This document shows, piece after piece, positions 32,589 through 40,161 of a DNA stretch of 64,000 nt (position 1 is its first letter; every line of letters starts with the position of its first letter). The stretch comes from Micromonospora radicis. Its GTDB lineage: Bacteria; Actinomycetota; Actinomycetes; Mycobacteriales; Micromonosporaceae. A model generated the notes under the pieces. That model was not told where the DNA came from. It made no database searches and saw only the letters and a list, made by a program, of their open reading frames with translations. The stretch spans positions 124,001-188,000 of the forward strand of contig NZ_QXEC01000011.1 of the NCBI RefSeq assembly GCF_003583405.1. The letters are read 5' to 3'. Made by a program: the position numbers and the translations under genes.

Positions 32589-34439
32589 ATGACCATCGAA
32601 CTGGGCATCGCGCTGGACCTGTCCGGCGCCGACGGCGATCCGGCGGTGCTGGCCGACCTGGCCCGGCGGGCGGAGTCGGCGGGCCTGGACCTCGTCGTGA
32701 TCGACGACTCCGGCCGGCAGCCCCAACCGGGGCTCGACCCGTGGACGACGGCCGTCTGGCTGGCCGGCCGGACCACGCACATCCCGATCGCGGTGGCTCC
32801 GGCGACGAACGCCACCGACCCGCCCGAGACCGGACAGCCGTACCCGTCGGTCGTGGCGAAGGCACACCAGAGCCTCGACGTGCTGGCCGGTAGCCGGCTG
32901 GTCGCCGCGCAGGCGGGTTGGACGCTCGCGTCACCGGATGCCGGAATCGACCAGATCCGCCGCCTCGCGGAGGCGGGCGCGCCGGTGGTGGTGCCCGTGC
33001 GGTCCGCGGCGGAGATCGCCCGGCTCGCCGCGCTGGTGGCCGGGGACGGGCGCGGCACGGGCCGCTCCGCCGCGGTGCGGGCACGACGTCGAGCGGGCAT
33101 CGACTACGACGGCGTACCGACGTCGCTGGCCGACGTCGCGGTCGAGCCCGGCGACCCGGCGTACCGCGGGGTCACCTCGACGTACCTGCGGGGTGGCGCA
33201 CCCGGTCTGGTCCTGCGACCGCGCACGCCGGCCGAGGTGGCCGACGCGCTGGCGTTCGCCCGGCGACACCGCCAGCTGCCACTCGGGATCCGCAGCGGAG
33301 GCCACGGCGTCAGCGGTCGCTCCACCAACGACGGCGGACTCGTCATCGACGTCGGCGCGCTCAACGGCATCGAGGTTCTCGACACCGAACGGCGGCTGGT
33401 CCGGATCGGTCCCGGCGCCACCTGGAAGCAGGTGGCGGCGGAACTCGACCGGTACGGCTGGGCGCTGGGCTCGGGCGACTACGGCGGCGTCGGCGTCGGC
33501 GGGCTGGCCACCGCGGGCGGGATCGGACTGCTGTCCCGCCGACACGGCCTGACGATCGACCGGCTCCGCGCGGTGGAACTGGTGCTGGCCGACGGCAGCC
33601 AGGTACGAGCGTCCAAGGCGGACAACCCCGACCTGTTCTGGGCGGTACGCGGAGCCGGTGCGAACTTCGGCGTGGCCACCGCCTTCGAGTTCGAGGTCAG
33701 CGAGGTCGGCCAGGTCGGTTGGGCGCAACTCGTCCTGGTCAGCACCGACCTGGAGAAGAGCCTGCGCCGCTACGGCGAACTGGCGAGCGGGGCACCCCGG
33801 GACACCACCGTGTTCCTGGTCACCGGGCGGCCCCGGCAGGGCCAGTCGGTGCTCCAGCTGTACGCGATCGTCGACCAGCAGGACCCCGACGTGATCGTCG
33901 AACGGCTCACCCCGTTCACCGAACTCGGTTCGCTGGTGCAGCAACAGGTGGTGCTCACCCCGTACAAGGAGGTCATGGCGCTGGCCGCGGACGTCGGGCC
34001 GGACGGCCACCACGGCATGGGCGAGCCGGTCTCCCGGTCCGCCTTCCTCCCGGCCCTCACCGACGACTTCGCCCGCGACACCACCCGGCTGCTGCGCAGT
34101 GGCCTGGTCCACTTCTTCGAACTACGGGCGATGGGCGGGGCGATCACCGACACGCCGGCCGACGAGACCGCGTTCGCCCACCGCGCACCCGCCTTCCAGG
34201 TCACCGCCATGGGTACGGACCAGGGCCGGCTCGACGCGGCCTGGGACGGCCTCGCCGGTCACTTCGACGGCCTCTACCTCAGCTTCGACACCGACCTACG
34301 CCCGCAGCGACTGCACGACGCGTTCCCGCCACGGGTGCTCGCCCGGTTGCGCACGCTCAAACGGCGCTACGACCCGGGCAACCTGTTCCGGGACAACTTC
34401 AACATCGACCCGCAGACGACCGAGGAGCAGACCCGATGA
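32589..34439 (+). CDS. Fusion of a shortened LLM domain with a BBE-like FAD-linked oxidase
   Basis: A 616-residue protein. Residues 1-165 resemble the first half of a luciferase-like barrel (IELGIALDLSGADGDPAVLA, HQSLDVLAGSRLVAAQAGW). Residues 175-616 are a complete FAD-binding oxidase: GIRSGGHGVSG with the probable FAD-linking His, VGVGGLATAGGIGLLSRRHG, DLFWAVRGAGANFGVATAFE, and the C-terminal berberine-bridge-enzyme motif RYDPGNLFRDNFNI. The second covalent Cys of bicovalent members is not seen. ATG 32589 has GGAGGGT upstream. Its stop overlaps the next LLM start (ATGA), so both are co-translated under MarR control. Substrate unknown. Confidence 0.8.
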   Translation: MTIELGIALDLSGADGDPAVLADLARRAESAGLDLVVIDDSGRQPQPGLDPWTTAVWLAGRTTHIPIAVAPATNATDPPETGQPYPSVVAKAHQSLDVLAGSRLVAAQAGWTLASPDAGIDQIRRLAEAGAPVVVPVRSAAEIARLAALVAGDGRGTGRSAAVRARRRAGIDYDGVPTSLADVAVEPGDPAYRGVTSTYLRGGAPGLVLRPRTPAEVADALAFARRHRQLPLGIRSGGHGVSGRSTNDGGLVIDVGALNGIEVLDTERRLVRIGPGATWKQVAAELDRYGWALGSGDYGGVGVGGLATAGGIGLLSRRHGLTIDRLRAVELVLADGSQVRASKADNPDLFWAVRGAGANFGVATAFEFEVSEVGQVGWAQLVLVSTDLEKSLRRYGELASGAPRDTTVFLVTGRPRQGQSVLQLYAIVDQQDPDVIVERLTPFTELGSLVQQQVVLTPYKEVMALAADVGPDGHHGMGEPVSRSAFLPALTDDFARDTTRLLRSGLVHFFELRAMGGAITDTPADETAFAHRAPAFQVTAMGTDQGRLDAAWDGLAGHFDGLYLSFDTDLRPQRLHDAFPPRVLARLRTLKRRYDPGNLFRDNFNIDPQTTEEQTR

Positions 34440-35338
34440 CCGACTACGGACACGACCTCCTGTTCGGCCTGTTCGTCACCCCCGGCGTGGCGCAGGCGCG
34501 GCACGCGCTGGACCTGACGGCGACCGCCGACCGGGCCGGACTGGACCTGGTCACCTTCCAGGACCACCCGTACCAGCCGACGTTCCTGGACACCTGGACG
34601 CTGCTGTCGTACGCCGCCGCGCGTACCGAGCGGGTGCGGTTGAGCGGCAACGTGCTCAGCCTCCCGCTGCGCCCCCCGGGCGTACTCGCCCGCGCGGCGG
34701 CGTCCCTCGACGTCCTCAGCGGCGGCCGGTTCGAACTCGGCATCGGCGCGGGCGCCTTCTGGGACGGCATCGCCGCGATGGGCGGCCGACGACTCACCCC
34801 GAGCCAGGGCGTCGACGCCCTGCGCGAGGCGATCGCCGTCATCCGGGACCTCTGGGACGTCGACGCCCACGGAGCCGTACGCCACGAGGGCCCCTTCTAC
34901 CCGATGACCGGCGCGAAGCGGGGGCCGAAGCCCGCCCACGACATCGAGGTCTGGGTCGGTTCGTACAAACCCAGGATGCTGGCGCTCACCGGTGCGGTCG
35001 GCGACGGCTGGCTGCCCACCGTGGAGTACCTGCCCGACGGGGTGGCGTCGCTGCCCGGGCACAACGCCCGCATCGACGAGGCCGCCGTCGCGGCGGGACG
35101 GCCGCCCGCCGCGGTCCGGCGTCTGCTGAACGTCATGAACGTACGGTTCTCCCCCACCTCCCGAGGTCTGCTCGACGGCCCGCCCGGACAGTGGGTCGAG
35201 CAGCTCGCCGACCTCGCCCTCACCCACGGTGTCACCGCGTTCCTCATCGGCGGCGACGACCGCACGCTCGCCGAACGGTACGCCGCCGAGGTCGCGCCGG
35301 CCGTCCGGGAACTCGTCGCGCGTGAACGCCGCCGGTGA
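34436..35338 (+). CDS. LLM-class flavin-dependent oxidoreductase
   Basis: A 300-residue complete luciferase-like barrel: DRAGLDLVTFQDHPYQPTFL, VRLSGNVLSLPLRPPGVLAR, SGGRFELGIGAGAFWDG, GSYKPRMLALTGAVGDGWLP and a C-terminal FLIGGDDRTLAERYAAEVAP. It likely uses FMN or F420. The four-base overlap with the preceding fusion gene suggests the two proteins work in one conversion, the complete LLM perhaps compensating for the shortened LLM domain of its partner. That is inference. Confidence 0.88.
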   Translation: MTDYGHDLLFGLFVTPGVAQARHALDLTATADRAGLDLVTFQDHPYQPTFLDTWTLLSYAAARTERVRLSGNVLSLPLRPPGVLARAAASLDVLSGGRFELGIGAGAFWDGIAAMGGRRLTPSQGVDALREAIAVIRDLWDVDAHGAVRHEGPFYPMTGAKRGPKPAHDIEVWVGSYKPRMLALTGAVGDGWLPTVEYLPDGVASLPGHNARIDEAAVAAGRPPAAVRRLLNVMNVRFSPTSRGLLDGPPGQWVEQLADLALTHGVTAFLIGGDDRTLAERYAAEVAPAVRELVARERRR

Positions 35339-35542
35339 GGCTGTCTCGGCCGGACGCCGCCACTGGCTCCGGACACCGGTGTACCCGGCGGGCGCGCTCT
35401 GGGGTGCCACCGGGTCGCCACCCACCTGAGCGAGCAGTCGTTCGGTCTATGCCTGGTGCTGTCGTGCCTGCTCACCCTGCTCATGCTCGGTGCGCTCGGC
35501 GGGGAGGTCCGGCAGCACCGCACGCGGCGCTCGGGCGGCTAG
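35339..35542 (+). other. Open stretch with one hydrophobic helix, no clear start
   Basis: In the same frame as the LLM gene but after its stop, an open run to TAG at 35542 reads THLSEQSFGLCLVLSCLLTL, then LMLGALGG and a basic tail, with G/C-rich third positions. It lacks an ATG or good ribosome site. It may be the remnant of a membrane protein, a small membrane protein, or chance. Its TAG overlaps the stop of the CPBP gene on the other strand. Confidence 0.3.
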
Positions 35543-36447
35543 CCGCGGGCGTGGGTCTGTACGCGGCGGCGGCGGGCCAGCCACACGACGGCCTCGCCGT
35601 ACAGCAGCACCACGCCCATGTCCACGGCCAGGCTCACCGTGGACATGTCATCGGAGGCCAGGCGGGTCTCCAGCGTGCCGGTGACGACCGCCAGCCCGAA
35701 CGCGACCACGTTGTTGACCACGTGGAGTCCGATCGCGGCCTCCAGTCCGCCGGTCCGGATCGTCACCACCGCCGTCACCGCGCCGAAGAAGACCGTGCTG
35801 ACCATCGCTGCGACGCTGCCGTGACCGTGAGCGAGCCCGAACAACAGCGACGACAGCACGACCCCCGGCCACGGCGACCGGATCCAGGCCCCGAAGGTCT
35901 GCATCAGCCAGCCGCGGAACAGGTACTCCTCGCCGGCGGCCTGCAACGGCACCAGCACCAGCACCGCGGCCAGACCGATCAGGATGCGTTCCCAGCCCAC
36001 CCAGGTACTCTCGACCGCCTCGCCCAACAGGGTCAGCAAGGTGCCACTCAGCGCCAGTACCGGCACGGCGAGCAGCAGGCAGTCCGCCAGCCAACGCCAG
36101 CGCAGCCGACCGGTCACCGACGACACCGTGCCGGCGGGACGGCGCTGCGTCCACCGTGCCGCCAGCAGGGTGAGCGGAATCAGCAGGCCCAGTGCGACAA
36201 GGGTCAACACCAACTCGACCTCGGTCGCCGAGACGCCCGTCAGGTCGGGTGACCAGCCCACGGCCCAGCGGACCGCGCTCACCGCACCGAATCCGCCCGC
36301 CAGGAGTACCGGCAGACCGGTCACGATCAGCAAGGTGCCGAGGACGGGCCGCCACCAGCGGTGCCGGCCGGTCCGGGCGAGCCGGTGGTAGGGAATCCGG
36401 GTGGCCGGCGCCGTCGTGTTCGGCGTCGCGGAAGACGTGATCGACAT
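35539..36447 (-). CDS. CPBP-family intramembrane protease
   Basis: A 302-residue membrane protein with about seven helices. AAGEEYLFRGWLMQTFG contains the EExxxR motif of CAAX/CPBP (ABI) proteases, and LLFGLAHGH plus GLHVVNNVVAF supply the later conserved His and His/Asn positions, so the active site is complete. Bacterial members process peptides or act in bacteriocin self-immunity. ATG 36447 is the only start before the first helix. It stands alone, divergent from the 36616 gene with a 168-base gap. Confidence 0.88.
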   Translation of the reverse strand: MSITSSATPNTTAPATRIPYHRLARTGRHRWWRPVLGTLLIVTGLPVLLAGGFGAVSAVRWAVGWSPDLTGVSATEVELVLTLVALGLLIPLTLLAARWTQRRPAGTVSSVTGRLRWRWLADCLLLAVPVLALSGTLLTLLGEAVESTWVGWERILIGLAAVLVLVPLQAAGEEYLFRGWLMQTFGAWIRSPWPGVVLSSLLFGLAHGHGSVAAMVSTVFFGAVTAVVTIRTGGLEAAIGLHVVNNVVAFGLAVVTGTLETRLASDDMSTVSLAVDMGVVLLYGEAVVWLARRRRVQTHARG

Positions 36448-36615
36448 GTGAGACAGCTTCTCGGCCGGCGGCCGACGGATCATCTGGCGGCCGGTTGAAT
36501 GCCGGCTCTTACTTTCGTCGTACCGGGAGCAGATCGAGATCCGACGAAGCACTGACGACCGCCCGGCCGCGTTCCGGAAGTCTGTTCGCATCCCGATCAC
36601 GACGGAGGAACAGCC

Positions 36616-36984
36616 ATGCGTAAGACCGGAATCATCATCACCATCGTGCTCGTCGTCCTGTGCGGCGGTCTCGGCTGGACGGTCTACCAGATGTACGACC
36701 TCGGCAGGGAGCTGCTCGGTGCCGGCGTCACGCGGGACCAGTTCGACGCGCAGCAGGAAGGCACCGCGGAGGCGGCCGTACGGGCCGCGTTGCCCGATCC
36801 GCTGACCGACATCAGCGACAAGGACCTCTATCGCAACGACCCGGGCCGGCAGGGCATGCCGGCCGGTGCCTCGTGTGTCTACTACACGATCAAGCCGATC
36901 GAGGCTGACGGGCCGGACCTGTGGCGGCTCTGCTTCGTCGACGGCAAGCTCGCCGAGAAGAGCGCCATCACCATCCCGCAGTGA
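36616..36984 (+). CDS. Single-pass exported protein sharing a domain with the nearby kinase
   Basis: A 122-residue protein with one N-terminal helix (about residues 5-25) and an exterior domain with two Cys (GASCVYY and RLCFVDG). The domain matches the C-terminal domain of the sensor kinase at 37350: both have RD-x-x-DA near the helix, VRA-LPD, then P-GA-x-CV-x-Y and R-x-CF-x-DG-x-L-x-x-K. It probably occupies the extracytoplasmic side and could be a partner or competitor of the kinase sensor. It has a good GGAGG site about six bases upstream of the ATG. Confidence 0.65.
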   Translation: MRKTGIIITIVLVVLCGGLGWTVYQMYDLGRELLGAGVTRDQFDAQQEGTAEAAVRAALPDPLTDISDKDLYRNDPGRQGMPAGASCVYYTIKPIEADGPDLWRLCFVDGKLAEKSAITIPQ

Positions 36985-37349
36985 CGACGCCGTCCGGGCG
37001 TACGACCGGGCCGTCGAGCATGCCGGCGGACCCGGCGCCCGACGGTCGCGGGCCGGGCGAAGCGGCATCGGGCACGCCAGCGAGAATCGCCGTCTACATC
37101 GGTCCGTACCGGCCCTGCCCGGTACGGACCGGGCCCGGCGAACGTGCCCGGCACCGACCGACCCCGACCGGGTCGACCTGCCGGTACGGACCCCGGGCGG
37201 GTTACCAACAGGCACGCGACGCGGTCGCTCGGACCGCCGGCAACGGCTACTGAGAGGTGCGGAGACACCGTGATCACGGATGTCGACGGTCGGAGTCCCG
37301 GCCCGGTCATCGGTACGGCGGCACGCCCTGGCGGCCGGACGGCCCGGCG
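36985..37349. other. 365-base intergenic region with long hairpin
   Basis: No gene is supported. GGTCCGTACCGG (37101-37112) and CCGGTACGGACC (37119-37130) are exact inverted repeats with a 6-base loop, and CGGTACGGACC recurs near 37180, so the area holds a small family of related repeats. The first pair may terminate the 36616 transcript. GTG 37350 of the kinase follows. Confidence 0.5.
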
Positions 37350-38954
37350 GTGAACGGATCGTGGGCGGCCCGGACGCTGGCCGGGCCGTGGGCGGCCCGA
37401 TGGCGCGAGCGGGTACGCCGAGCCGGGGCATGGCGCCTGGTCTACGAGACCTGCCTGGTGGTGCTGGTGTCGACCGCGGCGACGTGGGCGGCGGTGGCCG
37501 CCGACTGGTATCCACTGGCGCCGTGGCTGGTCGGGTTCTCCACGCCGACCCTGATGCTGCTGCGGTTGAGGTTCCCGCTGGCCGCGTACGTCAGCGCGGC
37601 GCTCGTCGGGCTGGGCACCGGCGGGCAGAGCAGTCTGGTGCTGGCGGTGCTCAGCGCGTCGGTCGGTTACCGCGTCGCCCGATGGTGGCGGGTCGCCGTC
37701 GCCCTGGCCGCGGCGTGGGCCTGCTACCTGGCCTCGATCGGGTTGTGGGAAGGAGAGCTGGACGCCAGGTTGGCCGTCGCGTTCTCGGCGATGTTCGTGT
37801 TGCTGGCGGTCCCACCGGCCGGTGTGGCGCGACTGGTCCGGCGGCGGCGGACGCTCCTGGCGGCGATGCACCAGCGCAACGTGCAGTTGCACCGCCAGCA
37901 GAGTGAGGTCGCCCGGCAGGCGCAGGCCCGCGAGCGGGCCCGGATCGCGCGGGACCTGCACGACTCGCTGGGTCACAAGTTGACGCTGATCTCCCTGTAC
38001 GCCGGGATGCTGCGCACCGCCGACGGGGAGCGGCGGGACGAGGCCACCGACCTGGTACGACAGACCTCCTCGGCGGCGATGACCGAGCTACGTCAGATCC
38101 TCGGCATCCTCGACCAGGGCGACACCCAGCCGTTGGTGCAGCCGCTGACCGGACTGGACGAACTGGCCACGCAGGCGCGTGCCGCCGGCGCCGACGTGCA
38201 GATCCGACGTGAGGGAGAGCCCCGACCGCTGACCCCGCTGACCGAGCACGCGGCGTACCGGGTGATCCAGGAGGGACTGACGAACGCGTTGCGGCACGCG
38301 CAGGGCGGCGGGGTCGTACTGCTGCTGCGCTACGAACCAGACGCACTGGTCGCCGGGGTGACCAACACCGCCGGGCGACGGTTCTCGCGGTCGACGTCCC
38401 AGCAGGGGCTGCTGGGGCTGGCCGAACGTGTCCGGGTGGCCAACGGCGTGCTGTACCACGGCCCGACTCCCGACGGTGGCTTCCGGCTGGCGGCCACGCT
38501 GCCCTACTCGGGCGGTCAGCCCGCCGCACCCGCCGCCGAGCATCGTGCACCGCCGGGTACCGCGCCCGAGGCCGACTTCACGGCCCTTGTCGATCGTGAC
38601 CGCCGCCGTGGCCGGCTCATCCTCGTGGCCACCACGCTCTCCCTCGCCGCCCTGCTGGTGCTGTGCCTGGCCGGGGCCTGGTTGGCGATGGCCTTCGTCG
38701 TCGTCGACCGGGACACCTACGACGCGATCCGGGTCGGCCAACCGGAGCCCGAGGTCCGCGCGCTGCTACCGGACGCCGATGCCGCGACCGTCGGTGTCGG
38801 CGGCGGCCGGGCGGTGCCCGGCGCCACCTGCGTCGACTACGAGGCGTCGCTGCTGGACGAGGGCGGCCCCGGCACCGGGCGGACCATCTACCGGTTCTGC
38901 TTCCGCGACGGGGTGCTCGTCGACAAGCAGGCATTCCAGGAACAGCGGCCGTGA
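37350..38954 (+). CDS. NarL-type sensor histidine kinase with extra C-terminal TM and exterior domain
   Basis: A 534-residue kinase. About four membrane helices fill residues 25-165. A coiled coil leads to the HisKA_3 motif RARIARDLHDSLGHKL with phosphoacceptor His204. The ATPase half has VIQEGLTNALRHA (N box) and GLLGLAERV. Unusually, another membrane helix follows at about 435-460, then ~75 exterior residues with CVDY and RFCFRDG that resemble the protein at 36616. Ordinary members end at the ATPase domain. The start is uncertain; GTG 37350 gives a natural N-terminus. It should phosphorylate the regulator encoded 17 bases downstream. Confidence 0.88.
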   Translation: MNGSWAARTLAGPWAARWRERVRRAGAWRLVYETCLVVLVSTAATWAAVAADWYPLAPWLVGFSTPTLMLLRLRFPLAAYVSAALVGLGTGGQSSLVLAVLSASVGYRVARWWRVAVALAAAWACYLASIGLWEGELDARLAVAFSAMFVLLAVPPAGVARLVRRRRTLLAAMHQRNVQLHRQQSEVARQAQARERARIARDLHDSLGHKLTLISLYAGMLRTADGERRDEATDLVRQTSSAAMTELRQILGILDQGDTQPLVQPLTGLDELATQARAAGADVQIRREGEPRPLTPLTEHAAYRVIQEGLTNALRHAQGGGVVLLLRYEPDALVAGVTNTAGRRFSRSTSQQGLLGLAERVRVANGVLYHGPTPDGGFRLAATLPYSGGQPAAPAAEHRAPPGTAPEADFTALVDRDRRRGRLILVATTLSLAALLVLCLAGAWLAMAFVVVDRDTYDAIRVGQPEPEVRALLPDADAATVGVGGGRAVPGATCVDYEASLLDEGGPGTGRTIYRFCFRDGVLVDKQAFQEQRP

Positions 38955-38970
38955 CCCTACGATGCCAGCG

Positions 38971-39636
38971 ATGGACGAGCCGATGATCGAGCCCCTGCGG
39001 GTGCTGCTGGCCGACGACGACTCGCTGATCCGCACAGCGATCGACGCGATCCTGCGCCCCGTCACCGACATCGACCTGATCGCGCAGGCCACCGACGGCC
39101 GGGCCGCGGTCAACCTGACGGTGCGACACCAACCGGACGTGGTACTGCTGGACATCCAGATGCCGGCGCTGGACGGCCTGGCCGCGCTGCGGGAGATCCG
39201 ACACCTGGCCCCGGCGGTCCACGTGCTGATGCTGACCACCTTCGGCCAGGACGAGTACGTCACGCGGGCCCTCGCCACCGGGGCGGCGGGCTTCCTACTC
39301 AAGGAGTCGGCGGTCGACGAACTCGCGTACGCCATCCGCGCCGCCGCGGCCGGCAACGCCTACCTCTCACCGAAGGTGACCCGTCAGGTCCTCAACCGGC
39401 TGCCCGCCGCGACCGCGCGACCCGAGCAGGACGTGGCCAAGGTCGACACGCTCAGCAGCCGGGAACGCGAAGTCCTGGTCCTGCTGGCCCAGGGACTGTC
39501 CAACGCCGAGATCAGCCAGCAGCTGTTCATCTCCGAGGGAACCGTCAAGACCCACGTGTACCGCGTGTTCGCCAAGATCGGCTGCGAGAACCGGGTCCAG
39601 GCCGCCATGCTCGCCCAACGCTCCGGCCTGCTGTAG
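38971..39636 (+). CDS. NarL/LuxR-type response regulator
   Basis: A 221-residue two-component regulator. The receiver has acidic residues in LLADDDSL (15-17), phosphoacceptor Asp61 in VVLLDIQMPALDGL, and the switch Thr/Lys in MLTTFG and FLLKESA. The LuxR HTH is at about 155-215 (LSSREREVLVLLAQGLSNAE, then SEGTVKTHVYRVFAKIG). It follows the kinase by 16 bases and is clearly its partner. In-frame ATGs at 38962 and 38983 are alternative starts. Target genes are unknown but the 36616 gene is an obvious candidate. Confidence 0.93.
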   Translation: MDEPMIEPLRVLLADDDSLIRTAIDAILRPVTDIDLIAQATDGRAAVNLTVRHQPDVVLLDIQMPALDGLAALREIRHLAPAVHVLMLTTFGQDEYVTRALATGAAGFLLKESAVDELAYAIRAAAAGNAYLSPKVTRQVLNRLPAATARPEQDVAKVDTLSSREREVLVLLAQGLSNAEISQQLFISEGTVKTHVYRVFAKIGCENRVQAAMLAQRSGLL

Positions 39637-39729
39637 CCCGACGGGACACCGCCGCCAGGCAGGCGGCAGCGAGGGCGCGTCCCGTCCGGCCTGGGTCGCG
39701 TGTTGCCGACGGCTCGTAGCCTGCGGACC

Positions 39730-40161
39730 GTGCCCGACGACCCGCTCAGCTCGCGCCCACCACCCGGGCGAGCGCCCCGTACCTTGATCACTGTGCTGCT
39801 GGTGTTCGGCGTGATGGTGCCCTCCATCCTGGTCCGTGAACTGATCGAGGGTACGACGGGCAGTGACCCGCTCGCGGATCTCGGGTGGATCGCGGTTCCG
39901 ATGGCGGCCACGGCCTGGCTCGCGCCGCGCGCCTCCTACCGTCGCCGCGACGCGTCGTGGTGGCTCGCCGGCGGGTTCGGCCGCTACGTCTTCGTGGTGA
40001 TCGTTTGGCGGGTAGCCCTCCTGCCCTACCGTGACTGGCCGCCTCGACCCGACGAGGCACCTCGGGCCCGCTGGCTGCGCGAGGGGCAACAGGCCGGGTT
40101 GTGGCACCTGCCGGGGCCACGGGGGCAAGCGGCCGGGGGGCGGGAGGTGATCCCGGCATGA
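39730..40161 (+). CDS. Small membrane protein, unknown
   Basis: A 143-residue protein from GTG 39730 with two hydrophobic helices (about residues 17-36 and 50-65) and a third weaker segment near 85-100 (YVFVVIVWRVALLPY). The tail is basic and Pro/Gly-rich. No motif is recognised. Its stop overlaps the ATG of the LAL regulator by four bases, so it is co-translated with it and may be involved in signalling to it. Confidence 0.55.
   Translation: MPDDPLSSRPPPGRAPRTLITVLLVFGVMVPSILVRELIEGTTGSDPLADLGWIAVPMAATAWLAPRASYRRRDASWWLAGGFGRYVFVVIVWRVALLPYRDWPPRPDEAPRARWLREGQQAGLWHLPGPRGQAAGGREVIPA

Noticed and set aside
35336..35542. Stop-codon read-through extension of the LLM protein
   Set aside because: The frame stays open after TGA and has coding-like third positions, but the LLM barrel is already complete and no read-through signal was seen. 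Kept only as a possible remnant.
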